In this document: in pieces, positions 27,828-35,722 of the stretch
Layout of the letters: each line of letters starts with the position of its first letter
Numbering within the stretch: the first letter of the stretch is position 1
Source: Candidatus Jettenia sp. AMX2
GTDB taxonomy: Bacteria; Planctomycetota; Brocadiia; Brocadiales; Brocadiaceae
Length of the DNA: 64,000 bases
Direction of reading: 5' to 3'
Assembly: GCA_030583665.1 (NCBI GenBank)
Contig: CP129469.1
Location: 434,001-498,000 of the forward strand
Notes under the pieces: generated by a model
Told to the model about the DNA's origin: nothing
Seen by the model: the letters and a program-made list of their open reading frames with translations, nothing else
Databases searched by the model: none
Made by a program: the position numbers and the translations under genes

Positions 27828-28523
27828 ATGCACCGAATAGATGGAATGTTTACTGAATGTCCATTCTATGGGAGTCGCAGGATAAGAGAGGCATTGAGAC
27901 GGGAGGGCATTTGTATAAGTAGGGAAAGAGTGCAATCCCTCATGAGACAGATGGGATTGCGAGCGATATATCCGAGAGGGAATTTCAGTAAGAAACATCC
28001 CGATCACAAAATATATCCCTACTTACTGAGTGATGTGAAGATCCAGTATCCCAATCAGGTATGGGCGAGCGATATTACATACATTCGGCTGAGGCAAGGG
28101 TTTTTATACCTTGCAGCGATAATCGATTGGTTTAGCCGTTATGTGTTATCATGGCGTTTGAGTAATAGTTTGGACGTTTATTTTTGTAGAGAGGCATTGG
28201 AGGATGCCTTGGGGAAAGGATGTCCAGAGATATTTAACAGTGATCAGGGTTCCCAGTTTACCAGTAAAGATTTTACCGGGATTCTCTTGGATAAAGGGAT
28301 AGCGATCAGTATGGATGGTCGGGGCAGAGTATTTGATAATATTTTTACGGAAAGGCTTTGGAGGAGTGTGAAATATGAGGAGGTATATATAAAAGATTAT
28401 CAGGTATGCAAAGATGCCCGAGAGGGGTTGGAGAAGTATTTTTCATTTTATAATAATCGGAGGTACCATCAATCGCTTGGATATAGAACACCCTCTGAGG
28501 TTCATTATGGGATTTTGTCGTAA
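27828..28523 (+). CDS. IS3-family OrfB (DDE integrase domain)
   Basis: The rve-type integrase is recognised from VWASDITYIRLRQGFLYLAA (first Asp), FNSDQGSQFTSKDF (second Asp), and SMDGRGRVFDN...ERLWRSVKYEEVY (catalytic Glu). HTH_21-like sequence (FTECPFYGSRRIREALRREG) precedes it. It is in the same frame as OrfA, separated by the TAG at 27750-27752, so an amber readthrough or reversion would create a full-length fusion transposase. Confidence 0.85.
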   Translation: MHRIDGMFTECPFYGSRRIREALRREGICISRERVQSLMRQMGLRAIYPRGNFSKKHPDHKIYPYLLSDVKIQYPNQVWASDITYIRLRQGFLYLAAIIDWFSRYVLSWRLSNSLDVYFCREALEDALGKGCPEIFNSDQGSQFTSKDFTGILLDKGIAISMDGRGRVFDNIFTERLWRSVKYEEVYIKDYQVCKDAREGLEKYFSFYNNRRYHQSLGYRTPSEVHYGILS

Positions 28524-28696
28524 GAATGAGTAAAGGGAGGAAAAGTGGTGGAGTTTTCGCGGAGGCCCAGAAGGGTAACTCCAGTCACCCTACAGGTTCC
28601 TTCCGTTATCCTTCTGGGCCTGGTAATTCATTCATTAATGCATCTAAAAATTAGTAATAAATGGTCTTGACAAACCCATCCACTTTAATTTAATTC

Positions 28697-28973
28697 ATGG
28701 TAAGTGGAGTAAGGTGTATGGATGATTTTTTTAGCAGAGTCAGTAGAAAGGAGATAGAGGGGGGGTACATAGTAGTATTACAGACGCATGGAAGAAATGG
28801 GCAGTATAATCCGCATCTTCATATCATAGCAACGAGCGGTGGAATAGATAAAAATACAGGGAAGTGTGAACATTTGGAATATTTGCCGTATCCGATGTTA
28901 CATAAGAAGTGGCAGTGGTATTTACTGGAGATGATAAGAGAGGAAATGGATACGGAAGAGATAGAGAGGCTAG
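28697..28973 (+). pseudogene. IS91-like transposase, middle segment
   Basis: This encodes GGYIVVLQTHGRNGQYNPHL and HIIATSGG, the conserved metal-binding HLH region of Y2 transposases. It ends at CTAG, the duplicated target of the IS1380 element (28970-28973). Confidence 0.8.
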
Positions 28974-30857
28974 TCCTTATCCAAGCGTGATTTTTTTACC
29001 GAGAGAGGTGAAGTTGGTTGAAATGCCCGAATTTACTGGTTAAAATGGGATTTGCAAAAAAACCAACAACCAGAAAAAGGGGCATTTCAGATGAGCAAAA
29101 AATCAGAACAGAAGTATAACAAAATACTCAGCAGAAGGAAACAAAAAATCGAAAGGCGACTGGGGCGGAAGCAGTGGGAAGAGCAAGACCGACCGATGTT
29201 CAGAGCGAGGAACATTCATTACGAGATAGCAGAAAGGAACCAGGCAATAAACTGTGGAGGGATAGGAGCAATCCATCAGATGGTGCTAAAATGCGGGTTA
29301 GTAAAAGAGATTGACGAGAAACTTGAATTGTTGAAGATGCACATGCCCTACCATGAATCAGATCATGTATTGAACATAGCGTATAATGTTCTTTCAGGGA
29401 ATATACGATTAGAGGATATAGAGCTGAATCGTCAGGATGAGGGGTATCTGAACGCAGTGGGAGCGCAGAGGATACCAGACCCGACGACAGCCGGAGATTT
29501 TACCCGGCGGTTCAGGAGAGAAGATATTCTAAAGCTGATGGAGTGCATCAATACAGGTCGGCTTCGTGTATGGAAAGAAGCGAGAAAGGAGATCCTTGAA
29601 GAAGCGCTGGTTGATATAGACGGTACGATAGCGAAGACATATGGTGGATGTAAAGAGGGGATGGACATATCGTACAAAGGGATATGGGGATATGCACCGT
29701 TAATCATATCGTTGTGGAATACGAAAGAGGTGTTGTATCTGGTAAATAGACCTGGTAACAAGCCGAGCCATGATGGGTGTGTGGAGTGGGTAGACCGTGC
29801 GATAGGATTGGTGAAGCCGTATGCCAGGCGGATATGTGTGAGAGGAGACACGGACTTTTCGCTGACGGAGAATTTTGATCGGTGGTCACGGGAGGTAGAC
29901 TTTGTTTTTGGGATGGATGCACATAAGGTTCTGGTAAGACATGCAGAGGAGTTACCGGGGAAAGCATGGAGGGTGTTAAGCCGTAAACCGAAATATAGGG
30001 TAAAGACCAAGGAGAGAAGCAAGCCGGAAAAGGTAAAAGAGCGGATCGTGAAGGAACGAGAATATAAGGATATTCGTTTGGCGAGTGAGCATGTGTCGGA
30101 GTTTGAGTATCGGCCAATGAAGTGTAAACAGAGCTATCGGGTAATTGTGCTGATGAAAAACCTGAGTGTAGAAAAGGGCGAGAAGGTGTTGCTTGATGAT
30201 ATACGATACTTTTTTTACATTACTACCCGGCGGGATATGACGGCAGAGGAATTGGTGGAGTTGGCAAACGGGCGCTGTGATCAGGAGAATGTGGTAGAGC
30301 AGTTGAAGAACGGTGTAAATGCGATGAAGATGCCGGTAAGGGATTTGGAGAGCAACTGGGCGTATATGGTCATGGCAGCGCTGGCGTGGAATTTAAAGTC
30401 ATGGTTTGGGTTGTTGATGCCCAACGCGGTGAGGGGAATGCAGGTACAGAAGATGGAATTTCGACGGTTTCTGAATACCCTGATTTTACTTCCCTGTCAA
30501 ATCCTGAAAACGGGGAGGAAGATCGTATACCGAATCCTTAGATATAATGACTGGCTGAAGGATTTCTTTGCCACGTGGGAGCGGATCCGTAGGCTGAAGA
30601 TGTGCATGAGAGAATAACAGATATAGGTGATAAAAGATGCAGGAAATGAAGCGGGAACGGGAGCGGTACCTTATCACTTTGCGATCATCCCCGATTTTAT
30701 TTTCCGATAAGGGTATTTTTCTTGTGAGTGGAGTCTTGATGCCGATTAAAATGAAAAAAAGTATCGAGAGTAGAAAAAATAATACAAATAATAGTACCCA
30801 TTACCGATTAAAACAGTGATAAGAGGCGAGGTTTATAAAACCTCGCTTGTTTTAGGT
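28974..30857 (+). mobile_element. IS1380-family element with CTAG target duplication
   Basis: The related ends TCCTTATCCAAGCGTGATTT and ACCTAAAACAAGCGAGGTTT (reversed) bound a 1884 bp element. CTAG is duplicated at 28970-28973 and 30858-30861. Removing the element restores EERL-VDSCYRSYPKGFVAN in the IS91 transposase. About 240 bases after the transposase are non-coding and end in a GCGAGGTTT-ATA-AAACCTCGC hairpin. Confidence 0.88.
29091..30617 (+). CDS. IS1380-family transposase (intact)
   Basis: The protein has about 508 residues from ATG 29091; the open frame extends to a TTG at 29052 without benefit. A DDE-type core is visible: LVDIDGTIAKTYGG, ICVRGDTDFSLTENFDR and ELVELANGRCDQENVVEQL (catalytic Glu region), typical of IS1380. 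No stop or frameshift interrupts it, so this is the only transposase in the cluster that appears functional and probably the latest arrival. Confidence 0.9.
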   Translation: MSKKSEQKYNKILSRRKQKIERRLGRKQWEEQDRPMFRARNIHYEIAERNQAINCGGIGAIHQMVLKCGLVKEIDEKLELLKMHMPYHESDHVLNIAYNVLSGNIRLEDIELNRQDEGYLNAVGAQRIPDPTTAGDFTRRFRREDILKLMECINTGRLRVWKEARKEILEEALVDIDGTIAKTYGGCKEGMDISYKGIWGYAPLIISLWNTKEVLYLVNRPGNKPSHDGCVEWVDRAIGLVKPYARRICVRGDTDFSLTENFDRWSREVDFVFGMDAHKVLVRHAEELPGKAWRVLSRKPKYRVKTKERSKPEKVKERIVKEREYKDIRLASEHVSEFEYRPMKCKQSYRVIVLMKNLSVEKGEKVLLDDIRYFFYITTRRDMTAEELVELANGRCDQENVVEQLKNGVNAMKMPVRDLESNWAYMVMAALAWNLKSWFGLLMPNAVRGMQVQKMEFRRFLNTLILLPCQILKTGRKIVYRILRYNDWLKDFFATWERIRRLKMCMRE

Positions 30858-30861
30858 CTAG

Positions 30862-31502
30862 TAGATAGTTGTTATAGGAGCTATCCGAAAGGATTTGTAG
30901 CGAATGTACAAAAGGGAGAAGTACCGGGTCGATATGAGAGTTTAGCGAGATATTTGGCGAAATACGTGGTGAGTCCGCCGATATCGCTAAAGAGAATAGA
31001 TGAATATGATGGAGAGAGAGTAAGGTATCATTATCGTTCGCATAAGACAGAGCGGGTAGAGCAAGAAGAAGTGGATGTGTATACGTTTATAGGGAGGATG
31101 ATCCAGCATATACTTCCCAAAGGGTTTAAGAGGATAAGATATTATGGAGTGCAGGCGACAAGGACATTTGAAAAGGTTAAGGGAGTTATTCAAAAAGCCT
31201 TGTCCAAGGTCAGCAGAGTAGTGAAGGGTGCGATAAAGATAATAGAGGAGAAGAGGTACAGAGGTAGATACAAGGATGGCACTGGTAAAGACCCATTTAT
31301 CTGTGAGCATTGTGGTCAAGAGATGGAAGTTTGTACAATATGGCATCCTCGGTATGGAGTGATTTATGACGAGTTGGATGAGATAAGAAGGGGTAAGTAT
31401 GAGCAAAAGGCGAAAGAAGCCATTGGAGAGGGAGGTAATAGGAGAGCCGTTCGGTCCTCCACCGAAGGAGTACAAATATCGTTGTTCAGTATGTGGAACT
31501 GA
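30862..31502 (+). pseudogene. IS91-like transposase, C-terminal segment
   Basis: This continues the IS91 reading after the IS1380 element: RYESLARYLAKYVVSPPISL, then VQATRTFEKVK and a C-terminal CEHCGQEMEVCTIWHP zinc-binding element. An ORF beginning at 30816 includes IS1380 end sequence and is not a natural start. Confidence 0.8.
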
Positions 31503-31635
31503 GCTTTTGGTTAATGAAGCAATCATTGATGCAGGGATAGGGATGGCCAAATTCAATAAGGAGTATTACGAAGGATATATGCCAAAAGTAGGATGTCCAG
31601 GGTGTAATAACTATACCATGGAGTGTGTTGAATAA
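31399..31635 (+). CDS. Small zinc-ribbon ORF overlapping the IS91-like transposase 3' end
   Basis: This is a 78-residue ORF in another frame, overlapping the transposase by 104 bases. Two cysteine pairs, CSVCG and CPGCN, about 40 residues apart, suggest a zinc ribbon. The basic N-terminus (SKRRKKPLER) could bind nucleic acid. GGGGTAAGT lies just upstream of the ATG. It could be an accessory or passenger gene of the element; no relative is recognised. Confidence 0.5.
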   Translation: MSKRRKKPLEREVIGEPFGPPPKEYKYRCSVCGTELLVNEAIIDAGIGMAKFNKEYYEGYMPKVGCPGCNNYTMECVE

Positions 31636-31662
31636 AAGTCCGCCGAAGGCGTTAAGTTCATC

Positions 31663-31757
31663 GTATAGGAATTTTCATTTTATGTAAGCGGTTTTGCGGG
31701 GAGGTGTTGTTATAAGGCTGGTGATGGTAATATGATACGATAGTGTTTGTCCCAGTT
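31663..31757 (+). repeat. 95-bp repeat, copy B
   Basis: This is a direct repeat of 26827-26921 with about six differences, but it is followed by unrelated sequence instead of a transposase. It marks either a second, truncated copy of the IS91-like end or the far boundary of the element. Confidence 0.7.
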
Positions 31758-31766
31758 CATGATCAG

Positions 31767-31799
31767 AACACTGTCAGGGTTGAGATTCCTGACAGTGTT
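31767..31799. repeat. Perfect 12-bp palindrome with 9-base loop
   Basis: The arms AACACTGTCAGG and CCTGACAGTGTT are perfectly complementary. It lies directly after copy B of the 95-base repeat and downstream of the minus-strand membrane gene. It could be a terminator (weak U-tracts on both sides), an IS-end hairpin or a dispersed palindrome. Confidence 0.6.
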
Positions 31800-31824
31800 A
31801 ATTTCCATTCGACCCTACGTGTGG

Positions 31825-32725
31825 CTACAAACAAAGTCGCCGAAGGCTTAATTTAACAGTTAACCATTCACCAATTTCTTGACCCAAATATTCTTCCTGT
31901 AAACGTGCTTTGATATCGTTCTCATTAATATTATGAATAATAATGTCTCTTTCTAATTGTTCTAATATGGATAATTTTGTTTTAGTGCTCTGTGTACGTA
32001 GCAAAGTAACAAAACCAAATGAAATTAAAGTAAAGTTAAAGGCAAGTGTTACTATTTCTACTCTTATATTTGGTGTTTTGATATAGTTAATAAGGAAATA
32101 TATATTAACAATTGGAATCTCAAAAATAATCATAATTGTAAATACCCATAATAATAAGTTTAATGCATTCCAAGAAAAGGATAAATTTCTTTGTGGGTAA
32201 TGTTAAAGGGAAAGGATATCCTTTTGATTTTTGGTAAATACCTAAAGAAATTCCTGTAATGAGAAAGAGAATGCTTGTTACTATAAAAAACCATTTGTTT
32301 AAAGCTAATTGATAAATATGATAATTAGATAAAATTACATTAGGGTAAGATATAAAATGTATGGTATAGATTGGGAGCAAAAGAATTAGAAAGAGCGTTA
32401 TTAAAATATCTATTAAGCCTTTAAAATCCAAAGTAAATGAATTCTTATGAATTCTATAATCAAAAGCTGTTATTGGAGAACTTGAAGAATATGTAAAAAT
32501 TAAAATACTGAAAAGTATAAGAATATGAATATGTGAGTAACAAATAAAAAAGGCATTTAATGAATTACTGTCATTTTTTATAATATTCAATAGTGGTATT
32601 GAATTCCAAGTAAGATAGATTATTCCAACTATTAGTGCCCAAACAGTAAAACCATCGTTTTTGTTACGATTGCTTACTCTATTATGCAACGTACGAACAT
32701 ATTCGAGATATTTATCGTTGTTCAT
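31825..32725 (-). pseudogene. Multi-spanning membrane protein split by a probable frameshift
   Basis: Two overlapping frames, 32120-32725 (201 residues) and 31825-32133 (102 residues), appear to be one protein. The first has an N-terminal cytoplasmic helix (NNDKYLEYVRTLHNRVSNRN) and about five hydrophobic segments. The second continues with two more and then a charged tail (SILEQLERDIIIHNINENDI). Read in the frame of the second ORF, the sequence before its ATG is also a good membrane helix (NALNLLLWVFTIMIIF), so a one-base shift near 32195-32215 is the simplest explanation. Alternatively they are two genes with a 14-base overlap. It is very AT-rich and its family is unknown. Its 3' end lies in a dispersed-repeat copy (GCCGAAGGCTTAATTTAA). 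Confidence 0.5.
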
Positions 32726-33508
32726 TAAGGAATATCTCCTAAAAATAATATTTTTAAGAAGTGTTTAATTTAAAGTATATTATTTCCATCTTCAAAAGTT
32801 ACTTTGTCGATAATTGGATTATTTTCTATTTCTTTAAGGTCATAGTTCTGTAAAGACAAAATGTCACTTTTTGCAGTCTTAAGAGGTGTCTTATTTTCTG
32901 GAAAATCTCACTATACTATATGGTATTTTGTTTTGAGACCACTATAGCATATTCAAATTTATTTTATATTATTTCATAGTTTATGATAGATTTGGCAAAG
33001 GCGGGAATGCGACAATGCTCTATGCATTCTCTGAATAAAACGAGAAAAACGACATGAGTACAAAAAAGATTACGCGGGATAAAGATAGATGAAAGAACGC
33101 GAGAATAAAGCTCATGTGGAGCGATATGTTAATAGAACGAGGGGTTTACACCAATACAAAGCTCGGCAGGAGCACTATTGGCTAACCACCGCAAAGGTCA
33201 CAAAGAAGTTTAAGGATGATGGATTGATGGAATGGTGGAATAATGGAGTAATGGCGCGATGGAATAATGGAATACTAACCCATTAATCCGTCAATCCAAT
33301 TATCCAGCAATTTTCAGCTTCAAACTTAGATGTTTCAGGAATTGCTCATTGATGACAAGCGGGACGCTTGTCCTACCATGGAAATGTATTCACCGGGGGG
33401 GATGTACCATGGTAGGTCAACCGTCCCCGGTTGACAATAATGATTTTACCTTTTTTACCATATATGGTAGTCACAAAAAACAACCTGAATAGTTACGAAA
33501 AACTTGTC
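32726..33508. repeat. Long spacer with degenerate repeats
   Basis: No gene is supported. It contains a tandem array of TGGAATAATGG-like units (33221-33281, e.g. GATGGAATAATGGAATAC), a CTTGTCCTACCATGG / CCATGGTAGGTCAACC inverted pair (33370-33420), and fragments like those in other spacers. It looks like accumulated repeat debris at the edge of the IS block. Confidence 0.45.
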
Positions 33509-34015
33509 ATGAATATATTATCACGTAAATTTTTGAATCTTATTATCTTACTAACGATCACTGGTACTCTTTTTCTTTCTGGCTGTAAAGATAATAAGGA
33601 AAGAACAGAACACCTTGATATGACATATTATTTTTCAGCAGAAAGAGAATTCATTCAATTTATTGAACTTTACGTACCGGAGATCGAACGGATACTTAAG
33701 GAATACGGGATGTATCATGAAGATTTTGATATTCTTGAAAACGAAGTTATACAATGGCATATTTACAAACAGCCTGAAAAAGGGAATGGCCGGGATCGGA
33801 TATTAGCGACGGTGACGATACATGGCGAAAAAAAAATGTACGGTATGCAGCTTCCCGAATATATGTATTTCGTCTTTGTATATAAAAACGGACAGTGGTA
33901 TAGAGCCCCGGAAAATGAGGTCTCGCTCCCTATAGTATCACGTAAATTCCCTTTAATAGACATAACGTCCCGTATCTATAAAGACCTGCAGGATATCTTT
34001 CCAACGGATGGATGA
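33509..34015 (+). CDS. Hypothetical lipoprotein (168 residues)
   Basis: The ATG at 33509 was preferred over an ORF start at 33431 because it gives a compact signal peptide ending in a lipobox (TLFLSGC, Cys at residue 26). The mature part is acidic to neutral with aromatic-rich strands (MYFVFVYKNGQWYRAP). It should be a lipid-anchored periplasmic or outer-membrane protein. The family is unknown, and no operon partner is nearby. Confidence 0.6.
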   Translation: MNILSRKFLNLIILLTITGTLFLSGCKDNKERTEHLDMTYYFSAEREFIQFIELYVPEIERILKEYGMYHEDFDILENEVIQWHIYKQPEKGNGRDRILATVTIHGEKKMYGMQLPEYMYFVFVYKNGQWYRAPENEVSLPIVSRKFPLIDITSRIYKDLQDIFPTDG

Positions 34016-34314
34016 TTGCATCTTCCCAAAATTATTTTAGCATTTTTAGCAAAGATACTATTTTTCAAGGACAAGTATTCCGGTTTGTTATTAGTCATTA
34101 TGGTAATTTGTTACATGCAGGGCCCCCCCCGTTGAGGTGGACGAGAATTCATTTTTTGCGATTTCTTAAGTCACAAACCCTTGTAAATCAATAGAGTAAA
34201 TTTTACGAATCTGTGTTTTCGGATGGCCTGTTCAGGTTGGTTTTCCAGCAGAAATGCAAGGTTAAAGCCTTACCGTGCCTTTTTCAATCCCGAAGGGATG
34301 GCATGATTAGAATA
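34016..34314. other. Spacer without recognised feature
   Basis: About 300 bases lie between convergent genes. A C9 homopolymer (about 34122-34131) stands out; nothing else is recognised. Confidence 0.3.
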
Positions 34315-35472
34315 TTAATTAGTTTCTGCTGGAACTGGGGTTTTTTTACTAACGGTAGACCCGTCTCCCAATTGACCTGTTCTGTTTAATCCCCATGTCC
34401 ATACTGTACCATTTGACCTTATAGCAATGTTGTGCTGTCCTCCGCTGGCAATAGCGGTAATGTCATCAATTGCACTTACCTGGACAGGGAAGGCTTTACT
34501 TATGGTAGTGCCGTCCCCTAATTGACCATTTTCGTTATTTCCCCATGTCAAAACCTTGCCATCCGATGTGAGAACAATGCTGTGGTCACCTCCGCCGTCA
34601 ACTGCTATGACATCTTTAAGGTTGTTTACAGAGGATGGGGTACTTCTGTTATCCACCGACTTATCTCCTAACTGACCGAATTGATTAAATCCCCATACCC
34701 AAACTGTACCATCATTCTTCAGGACTATGCTGTGATCGCCTCCGCAATGTATACTGCTGATATCTTTAAGCCCGCTTACCTGAACAGGGATATTCCTGTT
34801 TGTTACAGATCCATCCCCCAATTGCCCATTCTGGTTAAGTCCCCATGCCCAGATTGTACCATCTGCCTTTTGGGCAAGGTTATGGTATCCTCCTGCTGAA
34901 ATAGCAATAACATCACTTAGCCTTCTGACTTGTACGGGGGTGTTTTTATCAGTATTGGTTCCGTCACCCAGTTGACCATGGACATTCCGTCCCCAGCTCC
35001 AGACTGTTCCGTCTGATTTCAAGGCGAGACTGTGCAGTCCTTTCGCTGAAATTGCGACAATATCTCCGAGGTTATTTACCTGAACGGGCTTATTCCTGCT
35101 TATGGTTGTACTATCTCCAAGTTGTCCTGTCCAGTTGCTTCCCCATGCCCATACCGTACCGTCTGACTTTAAGGTAACGCTGTGCCACGCACCTCCACTA
35201 ATTGCGATTACACTGCTCAGACCTTTTACTTGTACGGGTGTGTTTCTGTTCGTATTTGTTCCGTCTCCAACCTGGCCATGCATATTTTGTCCCCAGGCCA
35301 AAACCGTACCATCAGGTTTCAGGACGAGGCTGTGAAACCCTCCGCCTGAGACCTGTAAGAGTATCGATGCGGAAGCAGACATGCTGAAAAACAAGGGTAA
35401 AAAACATAAAATTGCAATCCGGGATAAAACAAATAATTTGTTGTACAAATGGTTTAAAAATGTTGTCTTCAT
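34315..35472 (-). CDS. Exported RCC1-repeat beta-propeller protein
   Basis: The 385-residue protein has an N-terminal signal segment (LFVLSRIAILCFLPLFFSMS) and then seven near-identical RCC1-type repeats of about 49-51 residues. Each contains GG-HS-VLK-DGTV-AWG-N--GQLGDGT, so a complete seven-bladed propeller is expected. It is probably periplasmic or surface exposed. RCC1 repeats are protein-binding scaffolds, and the partner here is unknown. The high repeat similarity suggests recent internal duplication or concerted evolution. It stands alone, convergent with the lipoprotein gene. Confidence 0.85.
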   Translation of the reverse strand: MKTTFLNHLYNKLFVLSRIAILCFLPLFFSMSASASILLQVSGGGFHSLVLKPDGTVLAWGQNMHGQVGDGTNTNRNTPVQVKGLSSVIAISGGAWHSVTLKSDGTVWAWGSNWTGQLGDSTTISRNKPVQVNNLGDIVAISAKGLHSLALKSDGTVWSWGRNVHGQLGDGTNTDKNTPVQVRRLSDVIAISAGGYHNLAQKADGTIWAWGLNQNGQLGDGSVTNRNIPVQVSGLKDISSIHCGGDHSIVLKNDGTVWVWGFNQFGQLGDKSVDNRSTPSSVNNLKDVIAVDGGGDHSIVLTSDGKVLTWGNNENGQLGDGTTISKAFPVQVSAIDDITAIASGGQHNIAIRSNGTVWTWGLNRTGQLGDGSTVSKKTPVPAETN

Positions 35473-35722
35473 AGTCTGCTCAAGCCTCTTTCCTGTTTCT
35501 TTAAATTAATTATATAATTTCTACCCCCTATTTTGGGGATGAATGATATTGTTTTTTATCTGGCATATACATCTGGCAAAAGGTATGGAATTATAATATT
35601 ATAATAGTAAAATACATAAAAGGGAATGAGTATATGGCAAAGATTTTCACTTGTTAAAAATGTCAAAATAATTAATTGAGAAGTTATTAAAGGTATAATT
35701 TTAAAAATGTAAGTAATTCAAT

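Larger units (their letters stand above)
27337..28696 (+). mobile_element. IS3-family element
   Basis: The inverted ends TGGGTTTTTCGGACCA (from 27339) and TGGGTTTGTCAAGACCA (reversed, ending 28678) bound orfA and orfB. ATGG occurs on both sides (27333-27336 and 28697-28700) and, when collapsed, rejoins the IS91 reading FIM-VSGVRCMDDFF. If ATGG is the target duplication, the element includes two extra bases on the left and 18 on the right beyond the recognisable repeats. A strong hairpin with arms GGCCCAGAAGG and CCTTCTGGGCC lies between orfB and the right end (28565-28622). Confidence 0.8.
26844..31662 (+). mobile_element. IS91-like element interrupted by IS3 and IS1380 elements (boundaries approximate)
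   Basis: Three transposase segments (26946-27336, 28697-28973, 30862-31502) together make one Y2-type transposase. The middle is split by an IS3 element and an IS1380 element. A small zinc-ribbon ORF sits at the 3' end. The outer limits are inferred from the direct 95-base repeats at both sides, because IS91-type elements have no inverted repeats or target duplication. Confidence 0.65.

Noticed and set aside
30637-30819. 60-codon ORF after the IS1380 transposase
   Set aside because: It lies in the non-coding end of the element, shows no coding character or ribosome binding site, and is probably chance.
33221-33281. Possible CRISPR-like array of TGGAATAATGG units
   Set aside because: The units are short, degenerate and lack spacers of uniform length. 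It is a simple tandem repeat, and no cas genes are present.
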